This document shows, one piece after another, positions 48,967 to 59,155 of a stretch of DNA of 64,000 nt. Below the pieces are notes generated by a model. It searched no databases. It was not told the origin of the DNA and saw nothing but the letters and a program-made list of their open reading frames with translations. This stretch comes from Marinobacterium lacunae (GTDB taxonomy: Bacteria; Pseudomonadota; Gammaproteobacteria; Pseudomonadales; Balneatricaceae). Both the position numbers and the translations under genes were made by a program. The stretch is from assembly GCF_000705555.1 (NCBI RefSeq), contig NZ_JMQN01000018.1, forward strand, positions 124,001 through 188,000, in the 5' to 3' direction. Within the stretch, counting starts at the first letter, position 1; every line of letters starts with the position of its first letter.

Positions 48967-49677
48967 TTACTGCCAGTCACGCAACCTGGTTCGAAGTCGA
49001 GCGGCTGCCTGACTGTGTATCTGACTGACACGTGACTCGGTCACACCGAGCACCTGACCTATCTCTTTGAGGTTCAGCTCTTCATCGTAATAAAGTGCCA
49101 ACACCAGTTTTTCCCGCTCCGGCAGCCCCTCTATCGCCTTGGCCAGTGCACTTTGAAACGCACCGCCTTGTACCGACTGAGCAGGCCCCGGATCATCCGC
49201 GACAAATTGCTCTCCAGGCGCATCCTCGTCGGACTCGGTCAGTTCGTCAAAGCTAAACAGACGACTTTCAGCCGAATCCTGAAGCAAAGCATGATAGGCA
49301 TCAATGCTTACACCCAGTTCTGCCGCAACCTCCGAGTCGCTGGCATCACGACCAGTGCGCGCCTCTACCCGCATGATCGCTTCACTGACACGTCGACCAT
49401 TGCGGTGCACCGAGCGAGGCGTCCAATCCCCACGACGCACTTCGTCGATGATGGCCCCCCGGATACGAATACCTGCGTAGGTTTCGAAGCTCGCCCCTTT
49501 ACCCGGGTCGTACTTCGACGTCGCCTCCAACAGCCCCACCATCCCCGCCTGGACCAAATCGTCCAGCACCACATTCGAGGGCAAGCGAGCCATTAGGTGG
49601 CGAGCAATCCGTTTAACCAGTGGTGCGTATTGCTCCACCAGCTCCTGGCCTGATCTGTAATCCAGCTGGTTATACAT
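48967..49677 (-). CDS. fliA: Flagellar sigma factor sigma28
   Basis: 236-residue FliA with sigma regions 2 (LDDLVQAGMVGLLEAT, FETYAGIRIRGAIIDEVRRGDW), 3 and 4 (LNLKEIGQVLGVTESRVSQIHSQA split). It directs late flagellar and chemotaxis promoters. It is preceded by flhG with a 23-base gap, so it is probably part of the flhA-flhF-flhG-fliA transcript. Confidence 0.96.
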   Translation of the reverse strand: MYNQLDYRSGQELVEQYAPLVKRIARHLMARLPSNVVLDDLVQAGMVGLLEATSKYDPGKGASFETYAGIRIRGAIIDEVRRGDWTPRSVHRNGRRVSEAIMRVEARTGRDASDSEVAAELGVSIDAYHALLQDSAESRLFSFDELTESDEDAPGEQFVADDPGPAQSVQGGAFQSALAKAIEGLPEREKLVLALYYDEELNLKEIGQVLGVTESRVSQIHSQAAARLRTRLRDWQ

Positions 49678-49700
49678 GAAGGCTACTAAGACGCCCTTAC

Positions 49701-50522
49701 CTACACACCCTGAACCAGACGCTCAACAAAGAACTCAAGATGCCCTCTAGATGTTCTGGAAACGGGCCATTCATCTACTTTGTTGGCGAGCTGCCTGTAT
49801 GCGATTGCCGACTTACTTGTTGAAAACGCTTTTAAAACAGGCGTTTGCCTTTGTACTGCCTTTCGCACTGACTCATCATAAGGGATTGAGCCCAGGTATT
49901 GAAGCGTGACATCAAGGAAGCGGTCGGTAACGGTTAGAAGTTTGCTGAACATGTTACGCCCCTCCGTATCGGTACGTACCATGTTAGCCAGCACTCTGAA
50001 GCGTGTCATGCCATAGTCACGATTGAGCAGTTTAATGAGCGCATAAGCATCCGTGATTGACGTAGGCTCATCGCAGACCACCACCAATACTTCCTGCGCA
50101 GCACGAATAAAGCTGACTACGGCCTCGGAGATACCCGCGGCGGTATCGACCACCAGCACATCCAGCTCATCCGCAATATCGGTGAAAGCATGTATCAGCT
50201 CGGCATGCTGATGTGCACTGAGTGCGGTCATCTCCTGAGTACCTGATGACGCCGGCACTATCCAGAAGTTTTCCCCAGCACTGACCATCACCTCTTTCAA
50301 CGTACACTCGCCATTGAGCACATCAGCGATGTTACGCTTAGGTCGCAAACCGAGCATCACATCGACATTGGCCAAACCAAGGTCGGCATCCATCAATACA
50401 GTACGACGCCCCATCTCTCCTAACGCAACCGAGAGGTTGACCGACACATTGGTTTTTCCGACCCCGCCTTTGCCACCTGTGACAGCAATAACCTTGACCG
50501 GGTGCGACTGCTTCATATTCAT
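49701..50522 (-). CDS. flhG: Flagellar number regulator FlhG (FleN)
   Basis: 273-residue MinD-like ATPase with deviant Walker A TGGKGGVGKTN and LMDADLGLANVDVMLGL. In polar flagellates it limits flagellar number by opposing FlhF and the FleQ-type activator. It is next to flhF (9-base gap), the standard pairing. Confidence 0.95.
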   Translation of the reverse strand: MNMKQSHPVKVIAVTGGKGGVGKTNVSVNLSVALGEMGRRTVLMDADLGLANVDVMLGLRPKRNIADVLNGECTLKEVMVSAGENFWIVPASSGTQEMTALSAHQHAELIHAFTDIADELDVLVVDTAAGISEAVVSFIRAAQEVLVVVCDEPTSITDAYALIKLLNRDYGMTRFRVLANMVRTDTEGRNMFSKLLTVTDRFLDVTLQYLGSIPYDESVRKAVQRQTPVLKAFSTSKSAIAYRQLANKVDEWPVSRTSRGHLEFFVERLVQGV

Positions 50523-50531
50523 ACTCTGCTA

Positions 50532-52013
50532 TCAGCCCGCCCGAAACAGACGGTCTTTATCCGCTCTGCTGCGCTCACCCTCTCGCTGAGCGGTTACGAC
50601 TGCGCGACTGACCAGATCGTGCCGACGAGCCAGACCGATGTCATCGGGGATTTTCTGACCATCCGCAACATAAGCAATCGGCATCTGCTTTTCGACTGCC
50701 AGTGTCAGCGCCTCACCCAGGCTGCCAGACTCATCCATTTTACTGAGCACGCAGCCATTGAGCCCGAGGGGGGAATAGGTTTGCCAGGCACTCTCCATCA
50801 ACTGGCGCTGACTGGAGCAAGACAGTACCAGCAGTTTTTTGATCCGCACCGACACGCTCTCAAGCATCTCGAGCTGCAATTGCCCGGCTGGATCCTGTGC
50901 ATTCATACCTGCAGTATCGATCAGCACCAGACGTTTGCCTTTAAGAGACTGCAACACCTCTTCGAGGCTGTGATTTTCATCCACAACCCGCACCGGCACA
51001 TCGAGAATACGACCGAAGGTTTTCAGCTGCTCATGCGCAGCAATTCGGAAGCAATCGGTTGTCACCAACGCCAAACTGGAACTCCCGTGTTGCAACACAT
51101 AGCGCGCCGCCAGCTTACCGATGGTGGTCGTCTTGCCCACGCCTGTTGGCCCAACGAATGCAAGCATCCCACCACGCTCAATCATCTCTTCACCAACAAC
51201 CGGGATGGAATCTGCCAGGCGCGCCAGGGCATTACGCCAAGCCTTATCAATGGCCAGCCCCGGCTCTATGGAAGCCAAAAGGGAACGAGAGAGACGAGCA
51301 CCGAGCCCCAACCGATCAAAGCGTCGCTCAAGCTGATCTTTCAATCCCGAAGCCGCCGCCTCTGTCGCGGGGGATACCGGACGAGGTGCCTGCGCACTCG
51401 CAGAGACGGGCACTTCTGGTGCTTTCGAGCGCATCTGCTGCTCAAGCATCGCCCGTAACTGATGAATTTCATCCTGCATGTTACGAATCAGCAGGTGATC
51501 TTCAGTATCGCCAGCTTCGGGGCCACGCTCCTCAGCCAGAGGCATCGTGCTGATCTTTGCAACAGAACGTTTTTTTCTCGGCGGCTCTTCATCCAGACCC
51601 GCTGCGGCTCTCTCACGCTGACGCGCCCTGAGCGATTCGAGTATCGACTGAAGCTCATCATCTTCGGCCAACTGGCGATTGGCATTTCGACTCACCTCAG
51701 GCCGAGAGACTCCCTCACGGGCTTTGGCAATATCGAGTCTTGCTCTTTCCAGCTCACTGTCCAAGCCGCTCTGACGTGGCACCGCACGCGCGCGCTGCTC
51801 AGTCAGAATACGCACCTGCTCTTCCCGACGCCGCTCTCGCTCACGCTGGAGTTCCTGCTGCGCCGACTCATATTCGTCTTCACGCGCAACAACGATCTCC
51901 ACCCCACCTGCCACACGGTGGTTGGATACGATAACGGCGTCAGGGCCGATCTCCTCTCGGACTCTTCGCATCGCCTGACGCATGTCCGGTGCAAATATGC
52001 GCTTTACTTTCAT
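50532..52013 (-). CDS. flhF: Flagellar biosynthesis GTPase FlhF
   Basis: 493-residue SRP-type GTPase: a basic N-terminal region, a long charged/coiled linker, then the NG domain from about residue 225 with GPTGVGKTTTIGKLAARY, TTDCFRIAAHEQL and LIDTAGM. It marks the cell pole for flagellum assembly. ATG 52013 lies 34 bases after flhA. Confidence 0.95.
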   Translation of the reverse strand: MKVKRIFAPDMRQAMRRVREEIGPDAVIVSNHRVAGGVEIVVAREDEYESAQQELQRERERRREEQVRILTEQRARAVPRQSGLDSELERARLDIAKAREGVSRPEVSRNANRQLAEDDELQSILESLRARQRERAAAGLDEEPPRKKRSVAKISTMPLAEERGPEAGDTEDHLLIRNMQDEIHQLRAMLEQQMRSKAPEVPVSASAQAPRPVSPATEAAASGLKDQLERRFDRLGLGARLSRSLLASIEPGLAIDKAWRNALARLADSIPVVGEEMIERGGMLAFVGPTGVGKTTTIGKLAARYVLQHGSSSLALVTTDCFRIAAHEQLKTFGRILDVPVRVVDENHSLEEVLQSLKGKRLVLIDTAGMNAQDPAGQLQLEMLESVSVRIKKLLVLSCSSQRQLMESAWQTYSPLGLNGCVLSKMDESGSLGEALTLAVEKQMPIAYVADGQKIPDDIGLARRHDLVSRAVVTAQREGERSRADKDRLFRAG

Positions 52014-52047
52014 ATTCGTCCCTTATCGGCCGACACGCGGAAAACTG

Positions 52048-54156
52048 TTAGCCATTTTGCCCCCCGACCGTCGCCACGATGGTGACGTTCTTGTTTTCAG
52101 GAATCTCCTGATAAGAGAGCACATGAACCTGTTGATCACCATAACGCACAAATTTTGCCAGCAGAGGTCGTATAGGCGCCGACACGAGCAGCACTGAAGG
52201 CTGTCCCTTGATCTCCTGATTCTGCGCTGCCTGCGCCAGGGACTTCTGCAACCGCTCAGCCATACCCGGCTCCAGTACAAGCCCCTCCTCACCCTGCTGA
52301 CGCTGCTGCATGGAGTTCAACAAAATCTGTTCCAACGGCGGATCCAGCGTTATGACCGGCAGATCCGGGCTAGACCCGTTAATCGTCTGCACAATCAAGC
52401 GCGACAACGCGATGCGAACAGCCGCAGTTAACGCCAAAGGATCCTGAGTACGATTAACCGCCTCGGCCAACGCCTCCAAGGCGGTTCGGAAATCCTTAAG
52501 TGGTACCTGTTCCATCAGCAGATTCTGCAACACTTTCAGCAGCACACTAATCGAGAGCTTCTTGGGTACCAACTCCTCAACCAGTTTCGGCGACTTCTTG
52601 GCCGCCATATCCAGTAACTGCTGTACCTCTTCGTGTCCCAGCAACTCGTGTGAATGATTCTGCAACACTTTGTTGATGTGCGTTGCGACAACCGTACTGG
52701 CATCGACTACAGTGTAGCCGAGAGTCTGAGCGCGCTCCTTCTGGGGCTTTTCAACCCAGATCGCATCCAATCCGAATGCCGGATCCTTGACCGCAATACC
52801 ATCAACCTTGCCGAAAACCTGTCCGGGGTTAATCGCCAACTCCCGATCCGGATAGATCTCCGCTTCTCCGACAATCACTCCCATCATTGTGATGCGATAA
52901 GCGCCGGGTAACAGGTCGAGGTTATCCCGTATATGCACCGAAGGCACGAGAAAACCCAACTCCTGAGATAATTTTTTACGCACACCCTTTATGCGGTTGA
53001 GCAACTGCCCTCCCTGCATCTTATCCACCATCGGAATAAGCCTGTACCCGACTTCGAGACCCACCATATCGACAGGCATCACGTCGTCCCAGCCCAATTC
53101 GCGATTCTCCTCCGGAGACTCGGTCTCAGGCGCCTTCACCGCCGGACTCTGCTCGGCCTCATCTTTACGGCGCTGCTCTTCACGACCGATATACCAGGCA
53201 ATACCCCCCGCGACAGCTGCCAACGACAGAAAGGCGAAATGAGGCATACCCGGCACACTGCCCATGATGGCAAGAATTGCGGCCGATACGTACAGCGCAC
53301 GAGGGGAGGCAAACATCTGACGAAACACTTGCTGCCCCATCGCCTCGGACGAGTTGGCACGCGTTACCATTACCGCAGCCGCCGTCGACAACAACAGCGA
53401 GGGAATCTGGGCAACCAAACCATCACCGATGGTCAGAAGAGCGTAGTACTGGAGTGCGAGATCGAAACTGAGCGAATGCTGCAGCATGCCGATACCAAAG
53501 CCACCAAACAGGTTGATGACAAGAATCAGTATCCCGGCAACCGCATCCCCTCGCACAAACTTGGAGGCACCATCCATCGCACCGTAGAAATCCGCCTCCT
53601 GGGTAACTTCGCTTCGCCTCTCCCGCGCCTCATCCTGACTGATGAGGCCCGCATTGAGATCGGCATCGATCGCCATCTGTTTGCCGGGCATCGCATCGAG
53701 GGTGAAGCGCGCACTGACCTCTGATATACGACCGGCACCCTTTGTCACCACGACAAAGTTGATGATCACCAGAATCATGAAGACGATCACACCGACGATG
53801 TAGTTACCACCGACCACCACATCGCCAAACGCCTGAATCACCTTACCGGCCGCCCCAGTCCCCTCATGCCCGTAGAGCAACACCACACGCGTGGAGGCAA
53901 CGTTAAGCGCCAGGCGCATCAGTGTAGCGGCGAGCAGAACAGTCGGGAACACGCCGAAATCCAGCGGTCTGAGGGCGTATATGGCCACCAGCAAAACCAC
54001 AATGGACAGCGCGATATTGAAGGTAAAGAAAACATCCAGCAGGAAGGGCGGCATGGGCAGGGTAACCATCGCCAAAATGACAAGCAGCAGCAAAGGAATC
54101 CCCAGATTCCCCTCTGTCAGGCTACGTGCATTATTGAAGATAGCAGTACGGTCCAA
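52048..54156 (-). CDS. flhA: Flagellar export gate protein FlhA
   Basis: 702-residue FlhA with about eight N-terminal helices, the FHIPEP region (GAGRISEVSARFTLDAMPGKQMAIDADLNAG in parts) and a cytosolic domain from about 340. It forms the nonameric ring that takes chaperone-substrate complexes. The start is TTG 54156, preceded by a run of six G; no ATG or GTG fits the family N-terminus MDR. A sigma54-type promoter lies about 140 bases upstream. Confidence 0.95.
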   Translation of the reverse strand: MDRTAIFNNARSLTEGNLGIPLLLLVILAMVTLPMPPFLLDVFFTFNIALSIVVLLVAIYALRPLDFGVFPTVLLAATLMRLALNVASTRVVLLYGHEGTGAAGKVIQAFGDVVVGGNYIVGVIVFMILVIINFVVVTKGAGRISEVSARFTLDAMPGKQMAIDADLNAGLISQDEARERRSEVTQEADFYGAMDGASKFVRGDAVAGILILVINLFGGFGIGMLQHSLSFDLALQYYALLTIGDGLVAQIPSLLLSTAAAVMVTRANSSEAMGQQVFRQMFASPRALYVSAAILAIMGSVPGMPHFAFLSLAAVAGGIAWYIGREEQRRKDEAEQSPAVKAPETESPEENRELGWDDVMPVDMVGLEVGYRLIPMVDKMQGGQLLNRIKGVRKKLSQELGFLVPSVHIRDNLDLLPGAYRITMMGVIVGEAEIYPDRELAINPGQVFGKVDGIAVKDPAFGLDAIWVEKPQKERAQTLGYTVVDASTVVATHINKVLQNHSHELLGHEEVQQLLDMAAKKSPKLVEELVPKKLSISVLLKVLQNLLMEQVPLKDFRTALEALAEAVNRTQDPLALTAAVRIALSRLIVQTINGSSPDLPVITLDPPLEQILLNSMQQRQQGEEGLVLEPGMAERLQKSLAQAAQNQEIKGQPSVLLVSAPIRPLLAKFVRYGDQQVHVLSYQEIPENKNVTIVATVGGQNG

Positions 54157-54294
54157 ACGCCCCCCATAGCGTCAAATATTTGGCACAATAACCAATCCAA
54201 AGCCGTCCGCACCTCGTAGTCACCGGATAGACAACTTTAAATCACGCTATTTCACCAATTTTTTGACGCAATTTGATCGATCAACAATAGTACA

Positions 54295-54310
54295 AGCAAG
54301 ATCTTCGCCA
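54295..54310 (-). promoter_or_regulatory. Sigma54 promoter for flhA
   Basis: Minus strand reads TGGC-GAAGATC-TTGCT, with GG and GC ten bases apart as required for RpoN promoters. It lies just inside the flhB-flhA gap; the predicted start leaves a leader of about 130 bases. RpoN/FleQ control of flhA is known in Pseudomonas. Confidence 0.6.
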
Positions 54311-54311
54311 A

Positions 54312-55457
54312 CTATTCAGGATCGACCCTGAGCGCCCCCGGTATCTCGATTTCGTCCTCTGTCGGCGCGACGGGCTCTTCGCTCTCCAAACGCTGTTTAT
54401 AGCGCCTAAGCTGGAAAACATATGCCAGCACCTGAGCCACCGATTTGTACAGCCCGACCGGCACCTCTTCTCCCACTTCCGATGCATGATAAAGCGCGCG
54501 CGCCAACGCCGGAGAGGCAAGTATCGGGACTTCATGTTCATGCGCGATCTCTCGAATCTTGAGCGCAACGAAATCAACACCTTTGGCGACTACGAATGGC
54601 GCATTACCTCGATCAGCGTCATATCGAATAGCAACGGAGTAATGGGTCGGGTTGGTAATGACGACATCTGCTTCAGGCACCTCTTTCATCATTCGGCGCC
54701 GAGATATTTCGCGCTGCATCTGCCGAATTCTGCCCTTAACCTCAGGTTTCCCCTCGGTATTTTTCATCTCATCCTTGACTTCCTGGAGCGTCATTTTCAG
54801 CTTTTTATTGTAACTGTAGACTTGGAACGGCACATCGATAAGCGTAATCAGGATCATCGCCGCACTCATCAACAAAAAAGACCAGATTACGATCTCAATC
54901 GCATGTGCAGTCGCAGTGTTGATATTTTGCTTCGCTAGCGACGATATCTCGGGGCGGTCCATCAGCAACACCACAATGGCGACGACCCCGACGAGAAAGA
55001 ACTTTGCCATCCCCTTCAGCAGCTCAATTACCGCATTAAGAGAAAACATGCGCTTAATACCAGCAAGCGGATTGATACGACTCCCCTTTGGCTGCAACGC
55101 CTCGGCGCTGAAGTTCCAGCCGCCGAGCGCTATCGGCCCTATCACAGCAGCTACAAAAAGTAGCGCAAATAGCACCCACAGACTCAGAAACGCATCCACC
55201 AGGGACTGAACCAGATGCACAACCATCTGCGAAGGATCTGAAATTGCAGCCTGATCGAGGGCGAAATTACTTTTCATCATCGCCATCATCTGGATAGCCA
55301 CTTGCCCCCCAAATAACAGCGCGGCAAGCCCTGCAGCAAGCAGCAAAACAGTTGTCGTCAACTCTTTAGAGCGTGGAATATCGCCTTTTTCTCGCGCCTC
55401 ACGGAGACGCTTGGAGGTCGGCTCCTCCGTCTTCTCCTGACCTGTTTCCTCAGCCAC
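54312..55457 (-). CDS. flhB: Flagellar export protein FlhB
   Basis: 381-residue FlhB with four helices, a linker, and the autocleavage site NPTH at residues 269-272 (VVITNPTHYSVAIRYD). Cleavage switches export from rod/hook to filament proteins. The start is GTG 55457, eight bases inside the end of fliR. The tail after residue 350 is acidic. Confidence 0.95.
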   Translation of the reverse strand: MAEETGQEKTEEPTSKRLREAREKGDIPRSKELTTTVLLLAAGLAALLFGGQVAIQMMAMMKSNFALDQAAISDPSQMVVHLVQSLVDAFLSLWVLFALLFVAAVIGPIALGGWNFSAEALQPKGSRINPLAGIKRMFSLNAVIELLKGMAKFFLVGVVAIVVLLMDRPEISSLAKQNINTATAHAIEIVIWSFLLMSAAMILITLIDVPFQVYSYNKKLKMTLQEVKDEMKNTEGKPEVKGRIRQMQREISRRRMMKEVPEADVVITNPTHYSVAIRYDADRGNAPFVVAKGVDFVALKIREIAHEHEVPILASPALARALYHASEVGEEVPVGLYKSVAQVLAYVFQLRRYKQRLESEEPVAPTEDEIEIPGALRVDPE

Positions 55458-56235
55458 GCAAGCCAGCCTCTTGAATTACACTGGTAATCAACTCAAGCAC
55501 AGATCTGGAAAACGCTTCATATTGCCCGAGAAACCCGCCCAAAGAGGCCCAAACAATAAAAATGCCCAGAACCATGGTGAACGGAAATCCGATAGCGAAA
55601 ATATTGAGCTGAGGCGCTGCCTTGGTCATCACACCAAAGGCAAAGTTAACCACCAACAAGGCCGTGACTGCCGGCAGCGCCATCAGCACTCCCGCTGAAA
55701 ACAACCAACCGCCAGCCAAGACAATGCTCCACAGGCTCGACAGGCGCGGCGCAAACCCGATAGGTAACACTTCGAAACTCGTGCTGAGTGTTTCAATGAT
55801 TACAAGATGACCGTCCATCGCCATAAACATAAGCATGACCAACATCAGATAGAACTGCCCCAGCACAACGACGGAGGTACCGTTGGCCGGGTCGGTCATT
55901 GAAGCAAAGCCCAACCCCATCTGGTTAGCAATCAACTGCCCGCCAACGACAAATGTTTCCATTAACAGATTGAGGGTAAAGCCCAACACAGTACCGATCA
56001 GCACCTGCTCGGCAATAAGCAGCCACATTTTACCCGAAAGCCCCTCATAGACCGGCACTGGCGGCAATACTGGCAAAAGCACAGCCGTAATTGCCAACGC
56101 TAGCCCAAGGCGCGCCCTCACTGGAACCAGGCGCGTGCCAATCATGGGCATGGTCATCAGCATCGACGCCACACGAAACAGAGGCAGGAGGACCATCGCC
56201 ACCATCTGTTCAATTTGCGCGAGATCAACCTCCAT
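55450..56235 (-). CDS. fliR: Flagellar export protein FliR
   Basis: 261-residue membrane protein with six helices (LLPLFRVASMLMTMPMIGT at the front). ATG 56235 follows the fliQ stop by one base; a TTG nine bases earlier overlaps fliQ and is less likely. It belongs to the FliPQR export channel. Confidence 0.94.
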   Translation of the reverse strand: MEVDLAQIEQMVAMVLLPLFRVASMLMTMPMIGTRLVPVRARLGLALAITAVLLPVLPPVPVYEGLSGKMWLLIAEQVLIGTVLGFTLNLLMETFVVGGQLIANQMGLGFASMTDPANGTSVVVLGQFYLMLVMLMFMAMDGHLVIIETLSTSFEVLPIGFAPRLSSLWSIVLAGGWLFSAGVLMALPAVTALLVVNFAFGVMTKAAPQLNIFAIGFPFTMVLGIFIVWASLGGFLGQYEAFSRSVLELITSVIQEAGLRG

Positions 56236-56236
56236 A

Positions 56237-56506
56237 TTACCCAATCAATCGAGGGATATTCATGAACAGATAGCTGAACTGCTCCATAAGCTTGGTCACG
56301 ATCCATGGCCCAAAGGCCATAACGGCCAGTAATGTCACAATCAAGCGCGGCAAGAAACTCAGGGTCTGCTCATTGATCTGCGTAGCAGCCTGAAAGATCG
56401 AAACGATCAGCCCAACAATCAACCCTGGCAGTACTATCGTCGCGACGATAATCACCACCAGCCAAAGCGCCCCCCCGAACAGATCCAGAACGACACCGGT
56501 TGTCAT
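56237..56506 (-). CDS. fliQ: Flagellar export protein FliQ
   Basis: 89-residue protein with two helices (ALWLVVIIVATIVLPGLIVGLIVSIFQAATQINEQTLSFLP in parts), normal FliQ length. An AGGAGG-like box precedes ATG 56506, and fliP ends 16 bases upstream. Confidence 0.95.
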   Translation of the reverse strand: MTTGVVLDLFGGALWLVVIIVATIVLPGLIVGLIVSIFQAATQINEQTLSFLPRLIVTLLAVMAFGPWIVTKLMEQFSYLFMNIPRLIG

Positions 56507-56522
56507 GCTGACCTCCTATACC

Positions 56523-57257
56523 TTAAACACCAAAACTGGCCGCTAGAGTACCCATTACCATCGCCCAGCCATCAACCAGCACAAACAGCATAATCTTAAA
56601 TGGCAGCGAAATAATCACGGGCGACAGCATCATCATTCCCATCGCCATCAATACACTCGCGACCACCAAATCAATCACCAGGAAGGGGATAAACAGCATA
56701 AAGCCTATTTGGAAAGCCGTTTTCAGCTCACTGGTCACAAATGCAGGAACCAGCACCTTCAACGGAATGTCCTTGGCGGAGGACACCGCATCCGTCTGCG
56801 AGATACGCATGAATAGATCCAAGTCACTTTCGCGCGTATTGCTTAGCATAAACTCATGAAAAGGCAGACTAGCCGCCTTAACCGCATCCAATGTACCGAG
56901 TTCCTCGTTCAGGTACGGCTGAACCGCTTGGGCGTTCACCTTATCCAACACCGGTGACATGATAAAAAGAGTCAGAAACAACGACAGGCCCAACAACACC
57001 TGATTGGAGGGCGTTTGCTGTAAGCCCAACGCCTGACGCAAAATCGATAAAACGATTATGATGCGAGTGAAGGAGGTCATCATCATTAACACTGCTGGCA
57101 GGAAAGTCAGCAGCGTCATCAACGCGAGAATCTGAATGGTTACGCTATAACTGGTACTACCATCGTCTCCCGACACGACCGTTACAGCCGGGATTCCCTG
57201 ATCTGCACCCAGAGCTACAGAACTGAACACCAATAAAGGAATCAAAAACCAGCGCAT
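56523..57257 (-). CDS. fliP: Flagellar export protein FliP
   Basis: 244-residue FliP with signal sequence ([17 protein letters not shown]), four helices and the signatures [20 protein letters not shown] and [19 protein letters not shown]. Core of the export pore. ATG shares TGATG with the fliO stop. Confidence 0.96.
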   Translation of the reverse strand: MRWFLIPLLVFSSVALGADQGIPAVTVVSGDDGSTSYSVTIQILALMTLLTFLPAVLMMMTSFTRIIIVLSILRQALGLQQTPSNQVLLGLSLFLTLFIMSPVLDKVNAQAVQPYLNEELGTLDAVKAASLPFHEFMLSNTRESDLDLFMRISQTDAVSSAKDIPLKVLVPAFVTSELKTAFQIGFMLFIPFLVIDLVVASVLMAMGMMMLSPVIISLPFKIMLFVLVDGWAMVMGTLAASFGV

Positions 57258-57712
57258 CAGGCATCATGCTCCTTGTGCTGGGACACCTTTTTTCTGTCTC
57301 GCTGACTCATGACTTCATGCAGCCGTTTGGAGAACAATCCTTCAGGCGCTCGGCGCGACTCAATCACGGGAGTATCAAAGCGATGAATCAGGGAAACCTG
57401 GGATGGACACACGCCCAACAGAAGCTGCTGCTCACCAACTTGCACCAACACGGCCCTTTCCCGTTGACCTAGCGACAGTACCGCTACAACCTGCATACCC
57501 GCCCGCTGTCCAGGCAAGACATTGACCCTTTTTACAAGCCACGCCAAGGCCAGAATTAATGCAATTACCGCAAACAGCCCCAACACAAGCTCAAAAACAG
57601 CACCGCTTCCCACAGGCTCAACCAAGCTGACGGGCTTCGCAGAAGAAACCGTAGTTGCACTAGCGAATGGACTGACCGCAAAGAGCACTAAAACTATGAT
57701 CGATATACGCAT
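57257..57712 (-). CDS. fliO: Flagellar assembly protein FliO
   Basis: 151-residue protein with a signal-like N-terminus and a membrane helix ([21 protein letters not shown]), followed by a basic cytosolic part ([20 protein letters not shown]). It scaffolds FliP assembly. ATG 57712 shares TGATG with the fliN stop; a GTG one codon earlier is possible. Confidence 0.92.
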   Translation of the reverse strand: MRISIIVLVLFAVSPFASATTVSSAKPVSLVEPVGSGAVFELVLGLFAVIALILALAWLVKRVNVLPGQRAGMQVVAVLSLGQRERAVLVQVGEQQLLLGVCPSQVSLIHRFDTPVIESRRAPEGLFSKRLHEVMSQRDRKKVSQHKEHDA

Positions 57713-58140
57713 CACTTAAGCCGCCGGATACGTTCCTGCGGACTGATGACATCCGTAAGGCGAATGCCATAACGGTCATTGACGACAACCACTTCACCGT
57801 GCGCAATCAAAGTACCGTTTATTTTTACGTCTAGCGGCTCACCCGCCACACGGTTGAGTTCGATAACCGACCCCTGACTGAGCTGCAGCAGGTTACGAAT
57901 CGGGATCTCGGTACCACCCACTTCCATGGTCATGCGAACCGGAATATCCAGAATCACATCGAGCTTGGGGTCACCGATGGGGACCGACTCATCCCGAAGT
58001 TCATCGAGGTCTACCGCTTTGGCGCCCGCATCGGCATCATCACTGACCCCACCACTGGCACTACCGGTCTGCTCCTCCAGCGCTGCCGCCCATTCGTCGG
58101 CCAGCGCCTGCTGATCCAGATCGTTATTTTCGTCACTCAC
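57712..58140 (-). CDS. fliN: Flagellar motor switch protein FliN
   Basis: 142-residue FliN: an acidic N-terminus and a SpoA domain (LDVILDIPVRMTMEVGGTEI, NRVAGEPLDVKINGTLIAHGEVVVV in parts). The start is GTG 58140, nine bases after GGAG; the TTG six bases earlier would sit too close to it. C-ring component with FliM and FliG. Confidence 0.94.
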   Translation of the reverse strand: MSDENNDLDQQALADEWAAALEEQTGSASGGVSDDADAGAKAVDLDELRDESVPIGDPKLDVILDIPVRMTMEVGGTEIPIRNLLQLSQGSVIELNRVAGEPLDVKINGTLIAHGEVVVVNDRYGIRLTDVISPQERIRRLK

Positions 58141-58157
58141 GCTCAATATCTCCGCGG

Positions 58158-59141
58158 CTATTCCGGCTGCTGTTTATAGCTGCCCAAAATCTTTATCGCC
58201 AGATTACCACGAGACGTGCCCAGCTGGCAGTTGTAGACCGGAACACCATGAGCAAACAGCGGCAGCTTCTCTTCCATCTCGACCGGGATAACATCCCCTG
58301 CCTCCAGCTGCATAACGTCCCGCAAGGTCATCTCTCGCTCAGCCACGACCAGGTTGATATCCAGAGGCGCCAACAGAACATCCCGACTCAGCGCAGCACG
58401 CCAACGCTCATCCTGCTGGTCTTCGGTATTCTGATAACCCGACACGAGCGTCTCGCGAATCGGCTCCAACATGGAGTATGGCAGCGTAATGTGCAACTCA
58501 CCGGTCCCGCCCTCAAGATCGACCTGAAAGGTGCTGACCACCACCACTTCTGTCGGATTAACCACGTTGGCCATGGCCGGGTTGACCTCGGAGCCTACAT
58601 GCTGGAACTTGATATCCATGACCGGCCTCCAGGCTTCCTGGAGGTCGACAAACAGCTGCTGCAGGGTCTTGTTGACCAGACGGGTTTCGGTGGGCGTGAA
58701 TTCACGCCCTTCAATCTTGGCATGCCGACCGTCGCCGCCAAAAAACTGATCCACCAGCTTGAACACCAACTTGGCATCCATGATGAACAGGCCAGTGCCA
58801 CGCAACGGGCTGACCTTGACCAAATTCATGCTAGTCGGTACGTAAAGGGTATGGATGTAATCGCCATACTTCATGACCTGAACCCCCCCCACCGTAACGT
58901 CAGCGGTGCGGCGCAACAGGTTGAAAAGGCTGATACGGGTATGGCGGGCAAAGCGCTCGTTGATCATTTCCAGCGTCGGCATTCTGCCGCGCACGATACG
59001 CTCATGACTGGCAAGGTCGTAACTGCGAACCCCGCCCTCCTCTTCCGGCTGCTCCTCCTCGGCCGTTTCTACATCGCCATCGTCGACACCATGCAGAAGC
59101 GCATCGATCTCATCCTGCGACAGCAGATCTTTAACGGACAT
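58158..59141 (-). CDS. fliM: Flagellar motor switch protein FliM
   Basis: 327-residue FliM. The CheY-binding N-terminal peptide is LLSQDEIDALLHG (residues 6-18), followed by the CheC-like middle domain and a SpoA end. It links CheY-P to reversal of rotation. The 14-base gap from fliL and close spacing to fliN show one operon. Confidence 0.96.
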   Translation of the reverse strand: MSVKDLLSQDEIDALLHGVDDGDVETAEEEQPEEEGGVRSYDLASHERIVRGRMPTLEMINERFARHTRISLFNLLRRTADVTVGGVQVMKYGDYIHTLYVPTSMNLVKVSPLRGTGLFIMDAKLVFKLVDQFFGGDGRHAKIEGREFTPTETRLVNKTLQQLFVDLQEAWRPVMDIKFQHVGSEVNPAMANVVNPTEVVVVSTFQVDLEGGTGELHITLPYSMLEPIRETLVSGYQNTEDQQDERWRAALSRDVLLAPLDINLVVAEREMTLRDVMQLEAGDVIPVEMEEKLPLFAHGVPVYNCQLGTSRGNLAIKILGSYKQQPE

Positions 59142-59155
59142 TGGGCTGCCCCCGC

